Part shown: one piece after another, positions 34,592 through 42,917 of the stretch | How positions within the stretch are numbered: position 1 is the stretch's first letter | How the letters are laid out: each line of letters begins with the position of its first letter | NCBI GenBank assembly: GCA_017308235.1 | Contig: JAFKFL010000022.1 | Span: forward strand, 62,001 to 126,000 | Direction: 5' to 3' | DNA: 64,000 nucleotides | DNA from: Alphaproteobacteria bacterium | GTDB lineage: Bacteria > Pseudomonadota > Alphaproteobacteria > Reyranellales > Reyranellaceae | Program-made: the position numbers and the translations under genes | Notes under the pieces: model-generated | The model's database searches: none | What the model was told of the DNA's origin: nothing | Seen by the model: the letters and a program-made list of their open reading frames with translations, nothing else

Positions 34592-35836
34592 TTAGTCAGC
34601 CTCGGCTGTGATGGCCCTCGCCACGGCGCTGACCGCCGGGCTCCGTCCCTGGCGCCGGCCGGCGCGCCGGATGTGACCCAGCAGATGCTGGCCGATGCGA
34701 TCCCAGTCGAATCTCGCAGCACAGGCGTCGTATGCAGCGATCTGCCGTTGATTAAGCGTGTCGAAATCGTCGATCAAACGGAGCACGTCGGCCGCGAGTG
34801 CTTCGTGGCTGTCGAACAGGCCGATGCTCTGCCCGTCCTTCAGCGGCATGCCGGGCAGCGCGACCCGCATCGACAGGATCGGTATCCGGTTGAAGACATA
34901 ATCCAGCCCCTTGAGCTTGAAGCCGCCCAGGAGATCGATCACCAACGCAAGGCGCGCATCGGCCATGTAAGGCAGCACGTTATCCACACGGCCAACAAAG
35001 GACACAGACGGGTAGCGCAACCGCACGCCCGCGAGGTATTCAGGATCGGTCTCGCCCACGAATTGCAGCTCGACGCCTGCCTTCGCCAGGGGCGCCGCTG
35101 CGACCGCCAGGAATCGCTCCAGGGCAACTCGCTTGGGTGGCCAGTTGAAGCTGCCGACAACGACTGCACGTCGCGGAATGCTGGCATCGATGGTCCGGAC
35201 GGCGACGCGGTGGCCGCCATAGCCAGGCGGCAGGAACGCGACTGGCGTACCGTCCGCATCGGCCACAAAGCGCCGGCAATCCTCGGGCGTGTTGGACGTT
35301 ACAAGATCCGATAGGGCGATCAGCGACTGTTCCAACCGGCGCGTCTTGAGGAAATCGATCTTCTTCGCAATGCGGCGAATACCCCGGCTTTCGTCGGCGA
35401 TTCGCTGCGCCGCGGTAACCTCGTGATTGTGGGCGAGGTAGACAACCCTCGGTGGACGAACGCTGCGCGCGCCATGACGCCGCACCGCATCAAAAGCCCA
35501 GCCGGCGCATATGCTGTCGAACACCACGGCGTCCCACGCGCGCGCTTCGAGCGCCTGGTTGAGGGCCTGCGACATCGGCCTGGAAATGCCACGGGTGGCC
35601 ACGTCCGGTTTATCCACCAGGAGACGTTGCCAGCGCGACAGCTTCTCTTCCTTCACCAACCGCCAGACAAGATCATGCGTGTCAGATGGGGTTGTGGATT
35701 TTTCTGTCCGAGAAAGCCCCAAAACGCACAAAGACGCTCCAGCGGCATGTGCAGCCTGGATGAGGCCCTGAGAATAGATCAGCTGACCGTTCGTTGCGGG
35801 ATCGGGGTCCGCAAGCGTGATCCACAGGCAATCCAT
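34592..35836 (-). CDS. Glycosyltransferase (GT-B fold, GT4-like)
   Basis: The 414-residue protein looks like a GT-B glycosyltransferase. The N-terminal half contains HNHEVTAAQRIADES. The C-terminal half carries VVVGSFNWPPKRVALERFL, SFVGRVDNVLPYMADARLAL and FKLKGLDYVFNRIPIL, where the last replaces the usual nucleotide-sugar E-x7-E region. It should transfer a sugar from a nucleotide donor to a lipid or glycan in the cytoplasm. GGGGGA just before the ATG at 35836 selects this start over 35923. It diverges from the CBS-aminotransferase gene. Confidence 0.83.
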   Translation of the reverse strand: MDCLWITLADPDPATNGQLIYSQGLIQAAHAAGASLCVLGLSRTEKSTTPSDTHDLVWRLVKEEKLSRWQRLLVDKPDVATRGISRPMSQALNQALEARAWDAVVFDSICAGWAFDAVRRHGARSVRPPRVVYLAHNHEVTAAQRIADESRGIRRIAKKIDFLKTRRLEQSLIALSDLVTSNTPEDCRRFVADADGTPVAFLPPGYGGHRVAVRTIDASIPRRAVVVGSFNWPPKRVALERFLAVAAAPLAKAGVELQFVGETDPEYLAGVRLRYPSVSFVGRVDNVLPYMADARLALVIDLLGGFKLKGLDYVFNRIPILSMRVALPGMPLKDGQSIGLFDSHEALAADVLRLIDDFDTLNQRQIAAYDACAARFDWDRIGQHLLGHIRRAGRRQGRSPAVSAVARAITAEAD

Positions 35837-35911
35837 TATTCCCCCGAGCTGAGTCTGAACATACAGGATGCTGAGAGCCTTTCGCTCTGACCAGTGACCA
35901 AGAAAGGGCTG

Positions 35912-35951
35912 ATGCTGCAGCATTTAATCCAACACCGGCCACAAAGTGGCC
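35912..35951. promoter_or_regulatory. Two palindromes in the glycosyltransferase / aminotransferase spacer
   Basis: ATGCTGCAGCAT (35912-35923) is a perfect 12-bp palindrome. GGCCAC (35937-35942) and GTGGCC (35946-35951) pair around AAA. Both lie in the 206-base spacer between divergent genes and may be regulator sites. No convincing sigma70 hexamers were found around them. Confidence 0.35.
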
Positions 35952-36042
35952 ACTGGCTTCAAAGTACCGACGCACGTCTGATGGTGGCGGGGCCGCTTGT
36001 CCTTGGGGTGTGAAAGCGGCGGAAGAGCTCAAGGAGGACTCG

Positions 36043-37488
36043 ATGTCTTTGTCCGTGGCGGAAGTGCGGCCGGTTGGGGACGGCGCACTGGAAGGTGAAG
36101 ACGAATTTGTCTGTAGTACCTCCGAGAGCCTAGTCGCCGCCATCGAGAAGTGCCTCGACAACGGCCTGGGTACCTGCTTGGTCGTCGGGGACAAGGGCCA
36201 TCTTGTCGGTCGAATTTCCCTCGACGATATCGGCAAGGCCGTGCTTGACGGCGCGCTGCTCAACCCGACCCTCGATCAGCACCTCGAGACGTTCGCGCAT
36301 CGGCTGCACAACGACGCGTCGGTCGACAAGGACGTTCTGCGACCGGTTCTCGATGCGTCGGGACGGCTCATCGGCGTCGACATCGACCGGTCGACACAGA
36401 ACGTCCAGGTCGCCCGACCGGACATGAGCCATCGGGAGTTCCGCTCGCTCCTCGACGCCTTCCTGTCTTCGTGGATTTCGAGCAAGGGCCCTTACGTCGA
36501 CAAGTTCGAGCAGGAGTTCCGCGCCTTCATCGGCACCGGTCACGGCATCGCCGTCTCCAACGGCACCGTGGCGCTCCATCTCGCCTTGCTGGGCCTGGGC
36601 GTCGGTCCCGGCGACGAAGTGATCGTTCCTGATCTCACCTTCGCGGCGACCATCAATGCCGTGCTGTTCTGCGGCGCGGTGCCGGTCATCGTCGACGTCG
36701 ATCGACGGACCTGGGGCCTCTCTCTTGCCGGCGTCCAGCAAGCGACCACGCCGCGGACCAAGGCGATCATTCCCGTGCATCTCTACGGCCGCCCCGTCGA
36801 AATCGGGCCGATTGCCGCCTTTGCCGCCAAGCGCGGGATCGGCGTGATCGAGGATTGCGCGGAGGCCCATGGCGCACGCTATGACGGCCGGCCTGTCGGA
36901 CAGTTCGGCGATGTTGGCTGCTTCTCGTTCTACGCCAACAAGATCGTGACGACCGGCGAAGGCGGAATGTGCCTGACGAACTCGGAAGAGCTCGCCAAGT
37001 CGATCCGCCTGCTGCGCGATCACGGCATGACACCCACTCGGTCCTACTGGCACGAGCGTGTCGGCTACAACTACCGCATCACCAACCTCCAGGCGGCCAT
37101 CGGCTATTCCCAGCTCTGGCGCATCGAGGAGATGCTGAAGCGCAACAAGGACATCGCCGACGCCTATCAGGTGGCGCTCAAGGGGATCCCTGGCGTCAAG
37201 TTCCCGCCGACGATGGACCCCATCTATCAGCCGGTTGTCTGGTTGGCATCGGTGCAAGTGCCGGCTGCCAAGCGCGACCAGCTCCTGATGGCCGCGCACG
37301 AAGCCAGGATCGAAATGCGCCCCTTCTTTCATTCGCTTTCGACCCTGCCCCCTTATGAAAAATATGCCCGGGTCTGTCCCAACAGCCTCGAGCTCGCTGC
37401 CACCGGCATCAATTTGCCAACGTCCCGCGCCGTGGACGATCAAGTCATTGACCGTATTGTGAAAGTATTCCGCAATGTGTTGGGCTGA
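36043..37488 (+). CDS. CBS-domain / DegT-DnrJ-EryC1-StrS aminotransferase fusion
   Basis: The 481-residue protein is a fusion. Residues about 22-118 form a CBS pair: the first (SESLVAAIEKCLDNGLGTCL, then GHLVGRISLDD) is clear; the second (VLRPVLDASGRLIGVDID) is degenerate. From about 130 onward it is a sugar aminotransferase of the DegT/DnrJ family (VSNGTVALHLALLGLG, VIEDCAEAHGA, and the PLP lysine Lys300 in SFYANKIVTTGEGG). That part should aminate a nucleotide keto-sugar with PLP and glutamate. A CBS pair would allow adenine-nucleotide control (inference). AAGGAGG precedes the ATG at 36043. The next gene overlaps by 14 bases. Confidence 0.9.
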   Translation: MSLSVAEVRPVGDGALEGEDEFVCSTSESLVAAIEKCLDNGLGTCLVVGDKGHLVGRISLDDIGKAVLDGALLNPTLDQHLETFAHRLHNDASVDKDVLRPVLDASGRLIGVDIDRSTQNVQVARPDMSHREFRSLLDAFLSSWISSKGPYVDKFEQEFRAFIGTGHGIAVSNGTVALHLALLGLGVGPGDEVIVPDLTFAATINAVLFCGAVPVIVDVDRRTWGLSLAGVQQATTPRTKAIIPVHLYGRPVEIGPIAAFAAKRGIGVIEDCAEAHGARYDGRPVGQFGDVGCFSFYANKIVTTGEGGMCLTNSEELAKSIRLLRDHGMTPTRSYWHERVGYNYRITNLQAAIGYSQLWRIEEMLKRNKDIADAYQVALKGIPGVKFPPTMDPIYQPVVWLASVQVPAAKRDQLLMAAHEARIEMRPFFHSLSTLPPYEKYARVCPNSLELAATGINLPTSRAVDDQVIDRIVKVFRNVLG

Positions 37489-38827
37489 ACCGCATTCTCA
37501 TCGCGAATATTCGTCCATTGTCGTAGGTGGCGGACCGGGTGGTCTCGGTCCCCTCCTGTGGGCCGCACAGCACGGGCTCATGGAGAGCTGGCTCGACCAG
37601 GGGGTCGCCCTGATCGAGCGCACCGGCCGCCTCGGCGGTACGCTTGGCCGCTACGGCATCAACTCCGACTCGCTGGGCGGCTCCTATCTCGAGTGCCTGG
37701 CATCGGCCGGTTGGCCGGCGGCCATGCATCACCTGCGCCGCGATCCCGTGACGCTGGAGATGCAGCAGTACCAGACGAGCTATCCGCCGCTTCCGCTCGT
37801 CAACCAGTACATGGGCCGCGTCGGTCAAGCAGTCGCCGACATGTTTCCGGGTCACGCCAACTCGGCGCTCCACCTGCACACCACCGCGCAGTCGGTCCAC
37901 CTCTTGGACGATGGACGGGTTGCCGTCGTCATCCACGGCGCGGAAGAGCGGCCCAGGACGTTGGTTGCCCGCTCTGCGGTGATCGCCCTGGGCGGTCGTC
38001 AGCACTGGCGGGATGAAATGGCGGCGCCGGGTCTCAAGTTCGTCGATTGCGATACACGGCATTTGCTGGCGTCGAACGAACTTCTGACCCACGATGGTCT
38101 TGCCCAGGCCGATGAGATCATCCGCAATGCTGCGGGTCGATCCATCGTGATCGTGGGCGGCGCGCATAGCGCCTACGCCGCGGCCTGGGCCCTCCTGCAG
38201 CTGCCAGCCGCCGCTTCATTGGCGAATGGCCAGATCGTCATCCTGCAGCGTCGGCCGCCCCGCATCTTCTATCCGGACAGCGCAGCAGCCATCGCCGACA
38301 GCTATCCGTTCGAGCAAGGCGACATCTGCGTCCGCACGAAGCGGGTCAATCGCATGGGCGGCATCCGGGGACATGGCCGGGACATCTGGCGGCAGATCGC
38401 CCGCAAGCCCAATGTGTCTCCGGAGTCGCGCGTGGCCGTCCTGGCGCTCCAGGACTTCTCCACCTCGCAATTGCGCGAAACGATGGCGGAAGCCGCGCTC
38501 GTCGTGCCTTGCCTTGGCTACCGGTCGGCGACGATGCCCATCTTCGATTCGACCGGCCAGCAGCTGACGCTGAGGGCGGACATCAACGGCGACGCTGTCG
38601 ATGGTGATTGTCATCTGCTCGCTGCGGACGGCATGCCCCTGCACAACATCTTCGGCATCGGCCTCGGCAGCGGCTTCCGCCCGACGCAAGCGATGGGCTG
38701 CGAGCCAAACTTCCGCGGTCAGGCCAACAGCCTGTGGATGTACCAGAACGACATTGGCGCGGTGATCTACCGCGAGATCCAGGGATTGGCGGACGCGAGG
38801 CAAACGGCGGCGGCTGTCGCCGCCTGA
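37475..38827 (+). CDS. FAD/NAD(P)-binding flavoprotein, possible N-hydroxylase-like monooxygenase
   Basis: The 450-residue protein has an N-terminal FAD fingerprint (IVVGGGPGGLGPLLWAA, residues 15-31) and a second, degenerate dinucleotide motif (IVIVGGAHSAYAAAWALL, about residue 225). A C-terminal NIFGIGLGSGFRP follows. This two-nucleotide layout fits flavin monooxygenases of the SidA/IucD/PvdA class or related reductases; precise activity is uncertain. It overlaps the aminotransferase gene by 14 bases, so the two are co-translated. It may therefore act on the amine made by that enzyme (inference). The stop codon forms the loop of a GC-rich hairpin. Confidence 0.8.
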   Translation: MCWAEPHSHREYSSIVVGGGPGGLGPLLWAAQHGLMESWLDQGVALIERTGRLGGTLGRYGINSDSLGGSYLECLASAGWPAAMHHLRRDPVTLEMQQYQTSYPPLPLVNQYMGRVGQAVADMFPGHANSALHLHTTAQSVHLLDDGRVAVVIHGAEERPRTLVARSAVIALGGRQHWRDEMAAPGLKFVDCDTRHLLASNELLTHDGLAQADEIIRNAAGRSIVIVGGAHSAYAAAWALLQLPAAASLANGQIVILQRRPPRIFYPDSAAAIADSYPFEQGDICVRTKRVNRMGGIRGHGRDIWRQIARKPNVSPESRVAVLALQDFSTSQLRETMAEAALVVPCLGYRSATMPIFDSTGQQLTLRADINGDAVDGDCHLLAADGMPLHNIFGIGLGSGFRPTQAMGCEPNFRGQANSLWMYQNDIGAVIYREIQGLADARQTAAAVAA

Positions 38828-38836
38828 GGCGGCGAC
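38816..38836. terminator. Bidirectional GC-rich hairpin at the flavoprotein stop codon
   Basis: GTCGCCGCC (38816-38824) and GGCGGCGAC (38828-38836) pair perfectly with the TGA stop as the three-base loop. GGCT and AGCC extend the stem outward with one bulge. It sits between two convergent genes (stops at 38827 and 38838). There is no U-tract, so efficiency as an intrinsic terminator is uncertain. Confidence 0.5.
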
Positions 38837-38837
38837 G

Positions 38838-39257
38838 TCAGCCGACCAGCCTCTTTTTCACATCCTCCGGGATAGCGACGGCCTTGAGCGAACGGGCGTC
38901 GCCATCCTTGCGGGCCCAGATACGGGTCTCGCGTCCCTCGGCCGCGATCTGCCCAGTGGCGTCTCGAAACAGATGCTGGATCGTGAAGGAGCTGCGGCCG
39001 AGCTTCTCGACACGACTCTCGATCATGAGCTTCTCGCCGTGCTGCGAGGGACGTCGGAAGGCGCCTTCGGCTGCCACCAACGGCGTGCCCTCCTTCCATT
39101 GGCCGCCGCTCACGTCATCGCGCTTCAGCCCGGCGGCCAGGAACAGGCGATACGTCGCCTGATCGCACCAGCGGAAGTAGGACGGGTAGTAGACGATACC
39201 GGCAGGATCGCAATCGCCCCATTCGACGGTGATCTCGTAGTGACCGATCAGCGGCAT
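38838..39257 (-). CDS. Acyl-CoA thioesterase (4-hydroxybenzoyl-CoA thioesterase family)
   Basis: The 139-residue hot-dog-fold protein shows WGDCDPAGIVYYPSYFRW near the N-terminus, the signature of 4-hydroxybenzoyl-CoA thioesterase-type enzymes with the catalytic Asp in DPAGIVYYP. It hydrolyses acyl- or aryl-CoA. It is the last gene of the MFS-iorA-iorB operon (2-base gap), so arylacetyl-CoA made by the oxidoreductase is a plausible substrate (inference). Confidence 0.9.
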   Translation of the reverse strand: MPLIGHYEITVEWGDCDPAGIVYYPSYFRWCDQATYRLFLAAGLKRDDVSGGQWKEGTPLVAAEGAFRRPSQHGEKLMIESRVEKLGRSSFTIQHLFRDATGQIAAEGRETRIWARKDGDARSLKAVAIPEDVKKRLVG

Positions 39258-39259
39258 CG

Positions 39260-40765
39260 CTACTCCGCAGCTCGTCGCATCATGGTGCTGGATGCGGCGA
39301 TCGCCGTCAGCGTCTTCGACAAGGATTCGCCTTCCGGATCGGCCAGGGCTGCCACGCGCGCATTGGCGACGGCATCCGTCGCGGTCTTAGGGGACAGGCT
39401 TCCCGCCAGCGCCGGTTCGACCACCTCGGCCACGATGCGCCGATAGTTGCCAAGGCCACACTTGAAGGTGTCCCCGTAGCCCTTGATGAGCCGCGCCAAT
39501 TCGGCGATCTCGCGCGCAAGTTCGATGCTGGTCGGGGCAGCGACTCGGATGACGGCGAGCCAGCGCTCGATCTCGGCCTGCTCCTCGGCATAACGGAAGC
39601 TTCTCGGCCGCCACCAGCGCAGCGATGCAAGGAAGCGCAGTCGCGCGAAGCCCCAAACCGTGGTCGTACGCACGTGCATCGAAAAATGGACCTTGCCCAG
39701 CCGTCCCGTGCGTTCGGCCCAAACGAGGATCCGCCGTGCCATCGCCGGCGGCAGGATTGCGCAGATCTCCTCGATGCCGGGCTTGAAGTGCTCGGTGAGC
39801 ATGACTGGCTCGTCCGCCTTGGCGCGCACCTCGGCGCGCACCCGTGTCAGCCGTTCGCGCGAGGTCTTGGCTTGCGCCACGCGGATCACGTCCTCGAACG
39901 ACATGCGCACGGCGAGGTGCCGCGCCGTCTCGCGCAATAGCTCTGCAGAACCGAGCGCATTTATCGCGTCGAGGCGATCAAGATAAAGCGTCGCATAGCG
40001 GCGATCCTGATAGGCGACGAGCCGGCGGATACCTTCCTCCACAATATCGAGCGACATCGCCGGATAGGACCGGCGCGCGCGTTCGACCAAGTCCTCGACG
40101 CTTAGTGCCGCCGCCTGCCGCTTGTGATGCTCACGCACCACCTGGGCGAGCTCGCCGCGGGCGTGGCCGCGGCCGAAGGCGAAACCTGCCAGATTGGCAT
40201 CGACCGCCTTTCCGCCCTCGCGGATCGCGGCTTCGAACGCTTGCTCGGGAATCGGCAGCCGGCCTGAGCCCGCCAGTGCACCCAGCAGCACGGCGTTCAG
40301 TACGGCGCCTGACTCTTCCGCCGCCTGATCCATGTCGAACAAGATCTGCGCCTTGCTGCGCTCCTTGACCGCGCGCAAGAGCCGGCCGACATCGAAGCTG
40401 CCGTCACCCATCGCCGACCGCTCGCCGATCGCCAACACCCGATGGGTCGAAGCGATCAGGGTGGTCCGCTCGGGTGTTACGAAGCCGTTGAAGATCATGC
40501 GGCCGGCTTCGAGGAGCTCGGTAGCGAGCGCCACGTCGACCTCGCCGATCGCCGGATTGAGGGCGAGTGCCGTCGACGCCGCACCTGGCGTCGGCACGAC
40601 CTCGAGGTAATAAGTCGTGGCGCCGGTGCGCTGCGCGACGCCTGGGATCTGGGTCGCCTGCACGGCAAGTCCTTGGCTGTGTGCGGCAGCGACGATCCAG
40701 TCGCACAGCACGCCACCGCCGTCGCCGCCCAAGGCCCCCACCAGGATGGTGATCGGCTTAGCCAC
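39260..40765 (-). CDS. iorB: Indolepyruvate ferredoxin oxidoreductase beta subunit with long C-terminal extension
   Basis: The 501-residue protein starts with the gamma-domain of 2-oxoacid:ferredoxin oxidoreductases (ILVGALGGDGGGVLCDWI, then QATQIPGVAQRTGATTYYLE), which covers about residues 1-190. The remaining 300 residues match the DUF6537-type extension of bacterial IOR proteins and have no known role. With the alpha subunit it should oxidise arylpyruvates to arylacetyl-CoA, reducing ferredoxin. It overlaps the alpha subunit gene by 8 bases and is followed 2 bases later by the thioesterase gene. Confidence 0.88.
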   Translation of the reverse strand: MAKPITILVGALGGDGGGVLCDWIVAAAHSQGLAVQATQIPGVAQRTGATTYYLEVVPTPGAASTALALNPAIGEVDVALATELLEAGRMIFNGFVTPERTTLIASTHRVLAIGERSAMGDGSFDVGRLLRAVKERSKAQILFDMDQAAEESGAVLNAVLLGALAGSGRLPIPEQAFEAAIREGGKAVDANLAGFAFGRGHARGELAQVVREHHKRQAAALSVEDLVERARRSYPAMSLDIVEEGIRRLVAYQDRRYATLYLDRLDAINALGSAELLRETARHLAVRMSFEDVIRVAQAKTSRERLTRVRAEVRAKADEPVMLTEHFKPGIEEICAILPPAMARRILVWAERTGRLGKVHFSMHVRTTTVWGFARLRFLASLRWWRPRSFRYAEEQAEIERWLAVIRVAAPTSIELAREIAELARLIKGYGDTFKCGLGNYRRIVAEVVEPALAGSLSPKTATDAVANARVAALADPEGESLSKTLTAIAASSTMMRRAAE

Positions 40766-42908
40766 TCGCCATCGCTCCGATCACGGAGGACCGCAGGCGC
40801 CAGACGAGCCGGTCCCACCAGCTCGGGTTCTGCACGATATCGGCCTTGTAGAAGGACGGGCAGAGAACGGCGGCGTCCGCCACTTCACCGCAGAGGCCGC
40901 AACCAACGCAGCCGTTGTTCACATGCGCCACCGGGTCGGAGCGCAACGGGTCGGGGCTGGGTTTCACCACCAGAGACGGGCAGCCCGACAGGCGGATGCA
41001 GGAGTGGTCGCCCGTGCAGACCTCGTCATCGACCCCGAAGCGCGTGCGCACCACGCGCTCGCCCCGCTTGAGCTGGGCGGCGATCTGCGGCCGGATGCGA
41101 CGCTGACGGGCTAGCTGGCATTCGCCATCGGCCACGATCACCTTGAGGCCGGCATGGTCGGTGCTCATCGCCTCACGCAGGGTCTTGAGCATGGTGCCGA
41201 CATTGTAGGTGCGAATGGTACGCAACCATTTCACACCCATCGCCTTCAGCGTGGCGGCAATGTCCGACGTCGTCTCGCCGTCGCGGCGATTGCCCGCGGT
41301 GTTGGGGATGAACTGCGCGCCGGTGGCCGACGTGTAACCGTTTTGCATGATCACCAGCACACGGTCACCGCGATTGAACATCGAGGAAGCGACACCGCTC
41401 AAGAGACCGTTGTGCCAGAAGCCACCGTCGCCCATCACGGAGATCGTGCGCCTCTGCATCACCGGCGCCACCGCGCCCGCCGCCGCGAGCGACATGCCGA
41501 AACCCAGGATCGAATTACCGAGGTTGAACGGCGCCAGCGTCGCAAAGGAATGGCAGCCGATGTCGCTCGAGATATGGACCTTACCCACTTCGCGCTCGAG
41601 CAGCTTGATGGCGGAAAACACCGGCCGTTCGGGGCAGCCGACGCAGAAGCCGGGGGGCCGCAACGGCAGCGGCCCGCCCAGCAGGCGCTGCGCCTCCGCA
41701 CGGCCGGCGCGCGCTGCCTCGAAGCGCTCGCGCGGGCGCGACAGATCAATGTCGTTGGCGGTCTGGGCAAAGAATTTCAGCAGGCCCTCGGTCACTACCT
41801 CGGCGGTGTATTCGCCCGCCATGGGCAGGACGTCCTTGCCGTGGATACGGGTGTCGATATCGCGCTTGCGCAGCAGCGCGTTCACCGCCTGCTCGATGTA
41901 ATCGGGTGCGCCCTCCTCCACGATCAAGACTGCCCGCTTGCCTCTGCAGAAGTCGGCGATCTGGTCGGGTACCAGTGGATGGGTGACGTTCAGCACCAGG
42001 GTCGGGATCTTGCCTTCGACCTCGAGCCGGTCGAGGCCCCGCATCAGGACGTTGGTGATGCCGCCCTGCACGATGATGCCGAGATCCGACCGCTCGCCGG
42101 GAAAGAGCTCGTTCAGCCCTTGCTCGACGATGAAGCGTTGCGCCGCCGGCAAGCGCACATCGACTTTGAGCTTCTCATGCGCATAGGTTGAGGGTGGATG
42201 CGAGATGCGGTCGTAGTTGTGAAGCGCTGGATCGGCGAGCCGATTGTTGCGTGAGATGGCCGGCGGCTGATTGTCCTTGGCGACGAACTCGCCCGTGACG
42301 TGGCAGGCGCGAATGCGCAGTTCCATCATCACCGGCGTGTTGGAAATCTCCGAAAGCTCGAACGCCTTCTCGGTGCAGCGCACGATGGTCGGCAGCGAGG
42401 GCCGCGGATCCATCAGCCAGACCGAGCACTTCAGTGCGTAGGCGTGGCTGCGCTCCTGGATGACCGATGCGCCTTCGCCATAGTCCTCGCCCACGACGAT
42501 CAGAGCGCCGCCGATCACGCCGGGCGAAGCGAGATTGGAGAGCGCATCGGCCGCCACGTTGGTGCCGACGATCGACTTCCAGGTGACGCAGCCGCGCATC
42601 GGGTAGTTGATCGAGGCGCCCAGCAGCGCTGCGGCGGATGACTCATTGGTGCAGGTCTCAAGATGGACGCCGAGCTCATCCAGCAGGTCTTGCGATTCGA
42701 CCAGCACATCGACCAGGTGCGAGACCGGCGCGCCCTGGTAGCCGCCGACATAGGCGACACCCGACTGCAGGATCGCCTTGGTGACGGCGAGGATGCCCTC
42801 ACCCCGAAAGATCTCGCCGTTACCCAGGCGAAGGGCGCGAACTTCCTCGCGAAACGAGCGTTCCGGATTGGTCCGCTGGGCGATGGGAACCTGAGGCTGG
42901 TCGAGCAT
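40758..42908 (-). CDS. iorA: Indolepyruvate ferredoxin oxidoreductase alpha subunit
   Basis: The 716-residue protein contains, in order, a pyrimidine-type domain (GYQGAPVSHLVD at the start), a transketolase-like middle part and a thiamine-diphosphate domain with GDGGFWHNGLLSG. A C-terminal Fe-S region follows, with CTGDHSCIRLSGCPS and the ferredoxin-type CVGCGLC. It decarboxylates an arylpyruvate with CoA and passes electrons through the cluster to ferredoxin. Only one ferredoxin-type CxxCxxC run is perfect; the other cysteines are spaced irregularly. It starts 9 bases after the MFS stop. Confidence 0.92.
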   Translation of the reverse strand: MLDQPQVPIAQRTNPERSFREEVRALRLGNGEIFRGEGILAVTKAILQSGVAYVGGYQGAPVSHLVDVLVESQDLLDELGVHLETCTNESSAAALLGASINYPMRGCVTWKSIVGTNVAADALSNLASPGVIGGALIVVGEDYGEGASVIQERSHAYALKCSVWLMDPRPSLPTIVRCTEKAFELSEISNTPVMMELRIRACHVTGEFVAKDNQPPAISRNNRLADPALHNYDRISHPPSTYAHEKLKVDVRLPAAQRFIVEQGLNELFPGERSDLGIIVQGGITNVLMRGLDRLEVEGKIPTLVLNVTHPLVPDQIADFCRGKRAVLIVEEGAPDYIEQAVNALLRKRDIDTRIHGKDVLPMAGEYTAEVVTEGLLKFFAQTANDIDLSRPRERFEAARAGRAEAQRLLGGPLPLRPPGFCVGCPERPVFSAIKLLEREVGKVHISSDIGCHSFATLAPFNLGNSILGFGMSLAAAGAVAPVMQRRTISVMGDGGFWHNGLLSGVASSMFNRGDRVLVIMQNGYTSATGAQFIPNTAGNRRDGETTSDIAATLKAMGVKWLRTIRTYNVGTMLKTLREAMSTDHAGLKVIVADGECQLARQRRIRPQIAAQLKRGERVVRTRFGVDDEVCTGDHSCIRLSGCPSLVVKPSPDPLRSDPVAHVNNGCVGCGLCGEVADAAVLCPSFYKADIVQNPSWWDRLVWRLRSSVIGAMASG

Positions 42909-42917
42909 TCGCGAAGT

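Noticed and set aside
38816..38836. Considered as a transcription-factor operator
   Set aside because: It lies over a stop codon between convergent genes, not upstream of any start, so a terminator role is more sensible.
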